This document shows, piece after piece, positions 16,025-23,643 of a stretch of 48,942 nt of DNA. Under the pieces are notes generated by a model. The model had not been told where the DNA came from and did not search any database. It was given only the letters and a program-made list of their open reading frames with translations. Each line of letters opens with the position of its first letter. Position 1 is the first letter of the stretch. A program made the translations under genes and the position numbers. Where the stretch lies: assembly GCA_937870825.1 (NCBI GenBank), contig CALMZO010000239.1:1-48942 (forward strand). Reading direction: 5' to 3'. Source of the stretch: an uncultured Chloroflexota bacterium. GTDB taxonomy: Bacteria; Chloroflexota; Anaerolineae; UBA4142; SHND01.

Positions 16025-18343
16025 TTATTGGTCCCAAGCCGTCGCAAAGCGCAAGCGTTCATCCCGGTCCAACGTCGCGATTTGTTCGCGGCGCAGCCAC
16101 TCCACCAAATTAATCGCAATCCACTTATTGCCTTCGTTCAATCCGGCGCGCGTCGTTGCAAACGTCACGACGTCTTGCGCGCGCGGGTGTTCGCCGTTCA
16201 GCGCTTGTTCAAAAAGCCAATGACACAAACGATACACGGCGACCTTTGCCGTGTCCGTTGCTTCAAGTCCAATCACGCGCGAATTGGTGGGACTCGTGAA
16301 TAACTCGACCCAATGCGCGTTCAAGAAATCTTCCCACTCGGCTGCGGCTAACATGAGGGGCAACTCGTCCGCCGGGACGTGGAGTGTGTGCGTCACTTGC
16401 TCGCGTTGAAAAAAGGGAATGGCACGCACGGGCGAGACGCGCAGTTCCATATAGTACGGACGAAGCGTTTTGATAATTTGACTTGGCAGACCTGCGCCAC
16501 GAAATTGGACAAATTTGATAAAGCGTTCGAAAACGGGGCTGTCGGCTTCGGGACGCTCGCGTGTCATCCGTTTCAAAAGTTGACGCGCCAAGTCCCACTG
16601 ACACGGCAAATAAAATTCCTCGCGCCCAAAATCTCTCATGAGGTCTGCGTACGCGGGGTCGGCTTGCCACGCCATCAGACGTTCGCGTTCGACGAGCGTG
16701 ATAAAAAAGACCTGCTGCATTTTGGTCAACGAACGCAGCGGGCGCAGCTGCTGTAAATCGGCAAGCCCGTCTACAATCAACACAACACGCGCATGCTCGG
16801 CAATCAAGTACTGGATGAGTTCGCGCAGTGCGCGAAAGAGTACCGTACCGCGCGTCGGCGCATCGCTCGCGCCGGGCACCGGACGTTTCACTTGCTTTTG
16901 CGTGCGCCGCACTTCGAATAAATTCAGGGCGCCAAACGGCGTCGGTATCGAAGGCAGCTGCATCTCTAATTTGGGAAAAGAAAATTCGAGCGTAGACTCG
17001 GTTTCCTGTTCACCGCGCGTTTTTTCATAGTCTTGCACATAATCTTTGACATACCGCGTCACCGTCTTGGACATTTTTTGACCGATGGGTCCCGAATGTT
17101 CTTTCAAGCCCCACATGAATTCTTCGACGACGCGCGCATCTTCTTCATCCAATTCGCGGTCTTGCAAACTCAAAATCGCCACAAGGTTCGCGCTTTTGTC
17201 GTGATGTAACTCATCACGAATCACGTGCGCCACACGCGTCATGCCGCACCCGCGCACGCCGCGCAAGAGGAAGGTCGCGCCTTTGGTGGTGAACTGCCGA
17301 TGCAGAATGTCGTTAATGATATTTTGAATGCGCGCGCCGCGCTCCTGTTGAAACAATTCTGCTTTTGCCATGTCCAGCGATTCGGTCAAAGGAATGCGCA
17401 GTGGTCCCGCAATGGCAGGACGCGCGGCGACGCGAAAATCGGCGCGGGCAATCATCGGACTCCCACAGTACGAACAAAATTTGCCGTTGGCGCGATTCAA
17501 TTTGCCACAGACCGGACAGGGCGCGCGGTCTCCAACCGGTGAACTTGGACGCAGCCACGCCGCCTTCATTTCACTCGCCGTCTGATAACGCGCGTTCGGT
17601 TCAAGCGCCATCGCTTTGAGAATCACTTGCTCGAGCGCGGGTGAGATGTCCGCTTTCAGCGCGCGTGGAAGTTTCAGCGCAAGCGGTTTCGCCAAACGGT
17701 CAACCGACTCCGCCGGGAGCCCGCCCGTGAGAACGAAATACAGCGTCGCGCCGAGCGCATACATATCGCTCCGCGTGTCTGTCCCCGTGCCGTACTGTTC
17801 GGGCGGCGAAAACGCGGGCGTGACGGCGCGGGCGGCGCGCGTCGTCTTTTGACCCGGCACATACATTTTCGCAATCCCGAAATCTACCAAGACCGCTTGA
17901 CCATGCGGCGTAATGATGATATTGCCGGGTTTAATATCGCGGTGGACAATTGGGGGTTGAAAGGCGTGCAAGTACGCGACGGCTTCCACGATAGCTAAAA
18001 ACCATTCGTTCACTTGCGCCGCCCCAAGCGCGCCTTCGCGTTCCACTTTTGCCGCCAGATTTTCGCCGCGCACAAATTCCATCACCAGGTATTGCGCGCC
18101 ATTTGGCGTGATGAAAAAATCAAACACCTGCACGAGGTTTGGATGCCGCAGCTGTGCGAGCAATTGCGCTTCGTGTTCGAATTGCTGCTGCGCCTCTGCG
18201 CCCGCATCCAAATTTTCTTTGACCGCGCACACGCGATTCAAACTCGTGTCAAGGGCGGCGTACACCGAACCAAATCCGCCCGCCGCGAGCGGTTCACGGA
18301 TAAGGTAGCGATTGTGGAGCAGGGTGTTGGCGGCTAGAGCCAT
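16025..18343 (-). CDS. Ser/Thr kinase with zinc ribbon and degenerate P-loop ATPase domain
   Basis: 772 residues. The kinase domain (12-265) has AAGGFGSVY, CAVKE, HRDIKPGN, DFGIAK and SPPEQYG. A zinc ribbon follows (CPVC at 276-279, CSYC at 290-293). From about 350 there is an AAA/STAND-like NTPase region: a P-loop position reads GVRGCGMT (362-369) with Met where the essential Lys should be, and a Walker-B-like VVLIVDG lies later before a Thr/Glu-rich region resembling sensor motifs. The nucleotide site is therefore probably inactive or binds without hydrolysis. No membrane span is seen, so it is probably a cytoplasmic integrator. It overlaps no neighbour; the next gene starts 45 bases on. 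Confidence 0.87.
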   Translation of the reverse strand: MALAANTLLHNRYLIREPLAAGGFGSVYAALDTSLNRVCAVKENLDAGAEAQQQFEHEAQLLAQLRHPNLVQVFDFFITPNGAQYLVMEFVRGENLAAKVEREGALGAAQVNEWFLAIVEAVAYLHAFQPPIVHRDIKPGNIIITPHGQAVLVDFGIAKMYVPGQKTTRAARAVTPAFSPPEQYGTGTDTRSDMYALGATLYFVLTGGLPAESVDRLAKPLALKLPRALKADISPALEQVILKAMALEPNARYQTASEMKAAWLRPSSPVGDRAPCPVCGKLNRANGKFCSYCGSPMIARADFRVAARPAIAGPLRIPLTESLDMAKAELFQQERGARIQNIINDILHRQFTTKGATFLLRGVRGCGMTRVAHVIRDELHHDKSANLVAILSLQDRELDEEDARVVEEFMWGLKEHSGPIGQKMSKTVTRYVKDYVQDYEKTRGEQETESTLEFSFPKLEMQLPSIPTPFGALNLFEVRRTQKQVKRPVPGASDAPTRGTVLFRALRELIQYLIAEHARVVLIVDGLADLQQLRPLRSLTKMQQVFFITLVERERLMAWQADPAYADLMRDFGREEFYLPCQWDLARQLLKRMTRERPEADSPVFERFIKFVQFRGAGLPSQIIKTLRPYYMELRVSPVRAIPFFQREQVTHTLHVPADELPLMLAAAEWEDFLNAHWVELFTSPTNSRVIGLEATDTAKVAVYRLCHWLFEQALNGEHPRAQDVVTFATTRAGLNEGNKWIAINLVEWLRREQIATLDRDERLRFATAWDQ

Positions 18344-18353
18344 CTCATCAGGG

Positions 18354-18420
18354 AGACCTGACAGGTTTTCCTCGCGCGATGCTCGATTCTGCCGAGCATG
18401 TTCAGAAACATGTCAGGTCT
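18354..18420. repeat. Nested palindromic intergenic element
   Basis: Outer arms AGACCTGACAGGTTT (18354-18368) and AAACATGTCAGGTCT (18406-18420) pair with one mismatch. Inside, ATGCTCG (18379-18385) pairs perfectly with CGAGCAT (18393-18399). The structure fills the gap between two co-directional genes. It has no trailing T run for the minus-strand transcript, so it is more like a REP-type palindrome or an mRNA stabiliser than a classical terminator. Confidence 0.75.
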
Positions 18421-18424
18421 TGTC

Positions 18425-18877
18425 TTATGTGTATAACTCCGGGCGCGCTTTGGTGTACGTGTTTAACTGATACGCGGAATAGGCGATAGCGCCCCACATA
18501 AGTGGCACGCATACAAAGCAGCCAAGTCCGGCAGTCGCGGTAATCGCAATCGCCGAAATCACGGCGCCGACGATAAAGCCAATCAGCGTAATGACTCCGC
18601 GTGAGGTCTCACCCACATACATCCAGCCAAAACCCAATAAGCCAAAGAGTCCCGGCAGAATTTCGAGAATCAGCGCGGTGCTTTTGGATTTGGGTGCGAC
18701 GGCGGGGGTATATGACGGAGGAGGCAAGCTCGCCATCATCGCAGGCTGCATGGCATTCGGATTCGATACTTGGGCATAAGACGGAGCGGGCGCGGGCGCA
18801 CCCGTCAGTGCATACGAGCAGTTGGCACAAAACTTTGCGCCCTCGTGATTTTGAAAACCGCAGTTCGGGCAGACCAT
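18425..18877 (-). CDS. Small zinc-ribbon membrane protein
   Basis: 150 residues. An N-terminal zinc ribbon (CPNC...CANC, residues 3-20) is followed by a Pro/Ala/Tyr linker and a C-terminal membrane region of about two hydrophobic segments (~70-135), whose first part (LEILPGLFGLLGFGWMYVGET) resembles TM2/short-chain membrane domains. ATG at 18877 has AAGGAGC five bases upstream. It looks like an accessory membrane anchor carrying the same ribbon module as the kinases and phosphatases. Confidence 0.8.
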   Translation of the reverse strand: MVCPNCGFQNHEGAKFCANCSYALTGAPAPAPSYAQVSNPNAMQPAMMASLPPPSYTPAVAPKSKSTALILEILPGLFGLLGFGWMYVGETSRGVITLIGFIVGAVISAIAITATAGLGCFVCVPLMWGAIAYSAYQLNTYTKARPELYT

Positions 18878-18936
18878 TTCAGCTCCTTGTGTGATTGACG
18901 GGAAAAGAAAATTCCCGCAGGTTGGAAAAATTGCAG

Positions 18937-20502
18937 TTATACGACGCTCACCAGCACGAGAGTTACATTGTCTTCGCCACCCCCTTCATTCGCCGCCGCA
19001 ATGAGATTCGACGCGGCGTGATGGATATCCAAGTCGCGCAGCAAGATGCTTTCCAAATCAAAATCGCGCACCATCTCCCACAAGCCATCACTGCACAACA
19101 ATAAACGGTCGCCTGCTTGGAGCGTCAGCGCGCCGCCTTCGAGTGGAAACACATCCACTTCAAGTTCGGCATTCGCGCCGAGTGAACGCAAAATGATGTT
19201 GCGCTGCGGATGCGTGTACACCTCTTCCGGCGCAATCATATTCGCAGAGACGAGACTCGCGACGAGCGAATGGTCTTGCGTGATAGGCGCGAGTTTCGCG
19301 TCGCGTACCAGATAGGTGCGGCTGTCGCCAACGTTCGCAATGTAGGCGCGCGTATCGTGAATGAACACGAGTGTCACCGTCGTTCCCATGTCGTTGTGTT
19401 TTTCGGCGGCGAGCTGCATCACTTGAATATTCGCATCCAAAATGGCGGCGCGAATGTTTTCGCGCGCCGTGTTGTCATCCAACGTCTCGCCTTGCAGAAG
19501 CGGCGCAATCAGGTTTTGCAGCAAGTTGTTTGAGAGAACTTGAATCGCCTTTTTGCTAGCCAACTCGCCCGCTTCGCTGCCACCTACGCCGTCGGCGACG
19601 ATAAAGACTCCGAGTGTGGGATGCGGCTCAGATTCATGTATGGCGGAGAACGCCAGTGCAAACGCGCTGTCTTCATTCGGCTCACGCGCAGAACCGCGCA
19701 CGACGCCAACATCGGACGCGGTGGCAAATTGCAAACGCAAACTCGGCATGCGTGGACTGGGGTCGGTGTTCGACGGCGCATCGGGTTGCAAGTGATATGC
19801 ACGCGTCTCCACGACCAAATCGGGGGGGGGTGAAAGCTCGGCAGAATTTTCGCGTTCAAGCAAAAGCACGTTACCGCGTTCTGTCATTTCGCGCCCGCAG
19901 TTGGAACAGTACACCGCGTCCGCTTCATTGACGAAATCGCATGTCGGACAACGCCACCCATCGCGCGCGCGATAGGTGATGCCCGTTTCGTTTTGTGAAA
20001 TGATTTCGAGAATCGTGAACCGTTCTTGCAGCAGCTTGCCAATTTCGAGAGGGGTCAAACCATTCAGTTGCGGTGTGTCAGCCGCTGGCGAAACGGGCAT
20101 CAGCGAATCGGAGCTCGAAGGTTCAACGTTAATGGTTGTTGCAAAGACTTGCGTACTTGAGGTTTCCTCGCTCGGCGCCGCAGTGGCTTCAGCAGCCACT
20201 TGTTCGGGCATACTCGTGGGCGGAAATGTGTTGGGCGTTTCCGCCATTGGAGCGGCTGGTTCGAGTGAAGGTGTCGCGCTCGGAACATTCGTATCCGTTG
20301 ACGCCGATTGCGCGGATTCCGCCGCAGTTGGCAAGCCACTCTGACCCGTCGCGGCTTCATCAGCCATTTGCGCGTCCGCTGTTGCAGGCGCGGTTTCGGA
20401 TGCTTGAGACGGTTCACTCGGAAGCGACATCGGTTTGCCGCACGTATTGCAAAATTTTGCCGTCGGGCGATTCGGTGTGCCGCAGTGTGGACAGATGTTC
20501 AT
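18937..20502 (-). CDS. PP2C-family Ser/Thr phosphatase with two zinc ribbons
   Basis: 521 residues. The first zinc ribbon (CPHC...CNTC) is at residues 4-22, followed by a long Ala/Pro/Thr/Ser-rich linker. Around residue 150-210 there is a stretch, GKLLQERFTILEIISQNETGITYRARD, that resembles a kinase N-lobe start but breaks off into a second zinc ribbon (CPTC...CSNC). The PP2C domain fills the C-terminal half: PNEDSAFA, VFIVADGVGGSEAGE, VGDSRTYLV, LLLCSDGLWE and GGEDNVTLV, which include the metal-binding Asp residues. It would remove phosphates added by the neighbouring kinases. No membrane span is seen. Confidence 0.93.
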   Translation of the reverse strand: MNICPHCGTPNRPTAKFCNTCGKPMSLPSEPSQASETAPATADAQMADEAATGQSGLPTAAESAQSASTDTNVPSATPSLEPAAPMAETPNTFPPTSMPEQVAAEATAAPSEETSSTQVFATTINVEPSSSDSLMPVSPAADTPQLNGLTPLEIGKLLQERFTILEIISQNETGITYRARDGWRCPTCDFVNEADAVYCSNCGREMTERGNVLLLERENSAELSPPPDLVVETRAYHLQPDAPSNTDPSPRMPSLRLQFATASDVGVVRGSAREPNEDSAFALAFSAIHESEPHPTLGVFIVADGVGGSEAGELASKKAIQVLSNNLLQNLIAPLLQGETLDDNTARENIRAAILDANIQVMQLAAEKHNDMGTTVTLVFIHDTRAYIANVGDSRTYLVRDAKLAPITQDHSLVASLVSANMIAPEEVYTHPQRNIILRSLGANAELEVDVFPLEGGALTLQAGDRLLLCSDGLWEMVRDFDLESILLRDLDIHHAASNLIAAANEGGGEDNVTLVLVSVV

Positions 20503-20561
20503 GTTATTTTTTCTCTACGCGAGATTTTTGTTTGCGTTGGAATGGTCATGCGCACGCGCAG

Positions 20562-22205
20562 CTAGTTCTTGGCTGCGCCGGCATCTTCGATGCGTACCAG
20601 AATGCACGTGATATTGTCATCGCCGCCGTTTTTGTTGGCAAGGTCAATCAATTGGCGAACTGCGGTTTGTGTAGTAGTCGCTTCCTGAATGGTCTTGAGG
20701 ACAACTTGGTCTTCCACCATCTCCCACATGCCATCGGAACACAAAAGCAGCGCATCACCCGCCTTGAGCGGCTCGTTAAACACGTCCACATTGATGTTTG
20801 CTTTTTCGCCAATGCTGCGCGTGATGATGTTGCGCTGTGGATGCGTCCGCACATCTTCTTCGCGTAATTGATTCGCGTCCACCAATGATTGGACAAGCGA
20901 ATGGTCTTTGGTAATTTTTTTCATGCTCCCATCGCGAATGAGATACGCGCGGCTGTCTCCAACATTGATGAGATACGCTTGGGCGCCGACGACGAGCGCG
21001 GCGACGAGGGTTGCTCCCATGTCGTTGCGTAACCGTGAGCGTTCTTCATACACCGCGCGGCTTGCTTTTTCACCGGCGGTTTTCAGCAACGCGCCATAGT
21101 CCGCCTGCGCTTTGGCGCCGTCCCAAAACAACGGTGCAATCGTCTGGTTAAATTCCTGCATCATGCGGTCGGTGACGATTTGACTTGCCACTTCGCCCGC
21201 CGCCGCGCCGCCCATTCCATCCGACACAACAAACAGTCCGACCGCTTGTCCACCTTTTTGGATCGCGCGCGAGTAATCAACGACTGCAAACGCGTCTTCG
21301 TTCAATTCGCGGCGCACGCCCACATCCGTCAAACGCGCTACGTTGAGATGAACACTCTTGGGGCGGCGAATACCCTCGAGCGCGTCTTGACACGCGGCGG
21401 CAAAATCACCGGCGGTGGCAAAACTCGTCGGAGTGTTTGGAATGAGCGCACGCTGCAAAAGCGCGGCTGCCGGAGATTGCAGGGGCACAGTTTGCCCGGG
21501 CGGCGTAATGAGTGTCTGCAAGACGCGCGCGAGATTGTAAATATCGCGCTTGCGCGATTCGGCGGTCAAGGGCGCGGCAAAGCCAAAATGCGCGAGTTTG
21601 ACTTGATTGCCTTGAAAGGCGATGCTGCCCAGTTGGATATTGTTGTGCGCCAAACTTGCGCGGTGCAAAGCTTCCAACGCGCCGCCCAACTCGCTGCCAT
21701 ATTTCAAGATGTCTGTTTCGTTGACGCGCGTCTGTTCGGATGCGAACGCGAGGGGAAATTCCATCGTCATGTAGCCGCGCACCGCATTGTCATATTGGCT
21801 TTCTTGGAACACTTCGCCGACGCGCGCGAGCGCAGGATGCTCGATTTGTTTGTCGAGCACACGCTGAGCGCCTTGAAATTCGTTTGCGTTCGCTGCTTCA
21901 TACAGGTACCACTGCGCGCCTTGCTGGGACTCATCGTTCACAAGATACGTGTTGGTCTGCGTCGAGGGCCACGCTTGCATAATTTCATAGCGTTCATGCA
22001 CAAGCGCGCGCTCCGGCAAGGCGGCAAAGCCATTCGCGTCGGTGGGCGGCGTAATGCGCGCGGTGGCTTGCCCACTTGGCTGCGCGGGCGCGATTTTCTG
22101 TGTGGGCGTGCCGCCCAGCGGTGTTCTGCAATTGCGACAGAGTTTTGCCGCTTGGCGATTCATTGTGCCGCATTTCGGGCATTGAAGAGTGAGCGGTTCA
22201 TTCAT
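20562..22205 (-). CDS. Zinc-ribbon pseudokinase fused to PP2C phosphatase
   Basis: 547 residues in three parts. A zinc ribbon (CPKC...CRNC) is at 9-26. A kinase-like fold (~70-280) keeps the overall pattern of the locus's kinases (ERYEIMQAW, an L-rich αE helix, LTP...FATAGDF) but lacks the catalytic residues: VAVK is replaced around 100, HRD reads HNN (187-189) and DFG reads HFG (206-208). A complete PP2C domain follows (~290-545) with LNEDAFA, VVSDGMGGAAAGE, VGDSRAYLI, LLLCSDGMWE and GGDDNITCI. The pseudokinase probably acts as a docking or regulatory module for the phosphatase. Its ATG overlaps the stop of the FHA gene upstream by four bases, so the two are translationally coupled. Confidence 0.92.
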   Translation of the reverse strand: MNEPLTLQCPKCGTMNRQAAKLCRNCRTPLGGTPTQKIAPAQPSGQATARITPPTDANGFAALPERALVHERYEIMQAWPSTQTNTYLVNDESQQGAQWYLYEAANANEFQGAQRVLDKQIEHPALARVGEVFQESQYDNAVRGYMTMEFPLAFASEQTRVNETDILKYGSELGGALEALHRASLAHNNIQLGSIAFQGNQVKLAHFGFAAPLTAESRKRDIYNLARVLQTLITPPGQTVPLQSPAAALLQRALIPNTPTSFATAGDFAAACQDALEGIRRPKSVHLNVARLTDVGVRRELNEDAFAVVDYSRAIQKGGQAVGLFVVSDGMGGAAAGEVASQIVTDRMMQEFNQTIAPLFWDGAKAQADYGALLKTAGEKASRAVYEERSRLRNDMGATLVAALVVGAQAYLINVGDSRAYLIRDGSMKKITKDHSLVQSLVDANQLREEDVRTHPQRNIITRSIGEKANINVDVFNEPLKAGDALLLCSDGMWEMVEDQVVLKTIQEATTTQTAVRQLIDLANKNGGDDNITCILVRIEDAGAAKN

Positions 22206-23539
22206 GCGTTGGCTCCTTGCGGCGCATCGTGAAATTCAAATTCGACTTGACCCAAACGAATCTTGTCGCCGTTCTGTAAATAGTTGGCGCGCGTGCGTTT
22301 GCCGTTCACAAAAATTCCTGTCTTGGATTGGCGTCCCTCTGCATCGCCGTCTTGAATCAACCAGCGATTCTTGCGCTTGGTGATGCGCGCATGTTCGGGG
22401 GAAATGCTCGCGACACCTGCCACGTTCGGACTGAATTTGGAATCCATCAACTCACTGCGCCCGAGCAAAGTTGTCTCGCCCAACACAAGTGGTGCAGCAA
22501 GCGCGGGACTGGTGAGGTGCGCGGATGTTGGCTGCGGAGTTGGTTTGTTGTGCCCTCCAATGAGAGTCGGTACGATAAATGCTAACAACAACAGTAACAC
22601 GGGCAACGCAATGCAGATGATAAGGAACAAAAATCGACGCGGCTGATTTTCGGTGTCACCTCCATCAATCAACCTCGTGATATTATTGATGATTTCGTTG
22701 CCACCACCAGATGGTGTGTCCGATGCAGGGATTTGCAATGGAGTTGGGGTTGGTGTCTCCGCCTGCGGGGTGAAATTTGCGCGCACTGTTTCCGCTGCTT
22801 GAGCATTTCGTGCTTGTTGCGTTTGCTCTGCGCTTGTCATTCGCGTCTTTTGAGAACTTGCGGTAACGGTTTGCACAGCAGCGGCTTCTGTTTCGCTGGC
22901 TCGTGTCGATTGCGTGCTTGCGGTTGCGGTGCGATTTTGAATAGAATTTATAGTGGCTGTCTTCCCAGCTTGTGCCGTGAGTTGGGCATTTGCAAATGCG
23001 TCGGCAGTTTGTTTTGCAATTGCCGTTTTGGTCATCTCGGCAGAGAGTGTTGCTGTTAGGGAAGTAATCGACTGCAATGCATTTACTTGAAAACTGAACG
23101 ACAGTGGCTCCCCAAATTTTATTCCGGTGCCGTCTTGTAATCGCCAATCACTAAAGTAGGTGGTTGGTGTAATGGGCGCAGTCATGAAGATTCGAATCGT
23201 TGCAGTCATCTCAGGGCTTGTGACGGGAATTGTGTAACTCGGACTAGCACTAACGTTTGTACCCTGTTCAAAGACAATCCGATATCCATCGTCCCATGGA
23301 CACGTTCCTGTATTCTTTATTGTCCATGTCTTGGTAAATGTCTCTTCTGGCTCAAAGATGGACTGGTCGAGCGATGTCTGGTCTTGAAGCAAGAATCCGT
23401 TACAGAGTTGAAGTTTCGTTTTCTGAGGATTATTCCTTGTAGGAAAAAAAGCCGAAGCGTTGATTCGAGCCGCGTAAAGGCCCCCCCAGATTACGAATAC
23501 TCCGAGGAGAGATGTAATCAATAACTTAGTTATCGGCAT
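22202..23539 (-). CDS. NBR1-type Ig / FHA transmembrane protein
   Basis: 445 residues. A signal-anchor (~5-24) is followed by an NBR1-central (N_BRCA1_IG-like) Ig domain (~45-155): FLLQDQTSLDQSIFEPEETF, WTIKNTGTCPWDDGYRI and FSDWRLQDGTGIKFG. A Thr/Ala-rich helical stalk and a second membrane span (~298-325) lead to a cytoplasmic FHA domain (~350-440) with LLGRSELMDS, SPEHARITKR and NGDKIRLGQVEF, which keep the GR, SxxH and NG positions. It joins an outer Ig module to a phosphothreonine reader. ATG at 23539 has a strong GGAGGT upstream. It overlaps the next gene by ATGA. Confidence 0.88.
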   Translation of the reverse strand: MPITKLLITSLLGVFVIWGGLYAARINASAFFPTRNNPQKTKLQLCNGFLLQDQTSLDQSIFEPEETFTKTWTIKNTGTCPWDDGYRIVFEQGTNVSASPSYTIPVTSPEMTATIRIFMTAPITPTTYFSDWRLQDGTGIKFGEPLSFSFQVNALQSITSLTATLSAEMTKTAIAKQTADAFANAQLTAQAGKTATINSIQNRTATASTQSTRASETEAAAVQTVTASSQKTRMTSAEQTQQARNAQAAETVRANFTPQAETPTPTPLQIPASDTPSGGGNEIINNITRLIDGGDTENQPRRFLFLIICIALPVLLLLLAFIVPTLIGGHNKPTPQPTSAHLTSPALAAPLVLGETTLLGRSELMDSKFSPNVAGVASISPEHARITKRKNRWLIQDGDAEGRQSKTGIFVNGKRTRANYLQNGDKIRLGQVEFEFHDAPQGANA

Positions 23540-23643
23540 AGTACCTCCACATCCCTTGCACTGAGAGTTAACAAACTACGTTTGACATAATGGCTCTGGA
23601 AATAGGCGCAGACTGGATAAATTTCGATTATTGCGAGTCCAAT

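Noticed and set aside
16025..18343. P-loop part as an active AAA ATPase
   Set aside because: The essential Walker A Lys is replaced by Met, so normal hydrolysis is unlikely.
21180..22232. Long plus-strand open frame (350 codons) antisense to the pseudokinase-PP2C gene
   Set aside because: It overlaps a gene with clear domains, has Arg/Cys/His-rich low-quality sequence and no motif. It is a by-product of the codon bias of the real gene.
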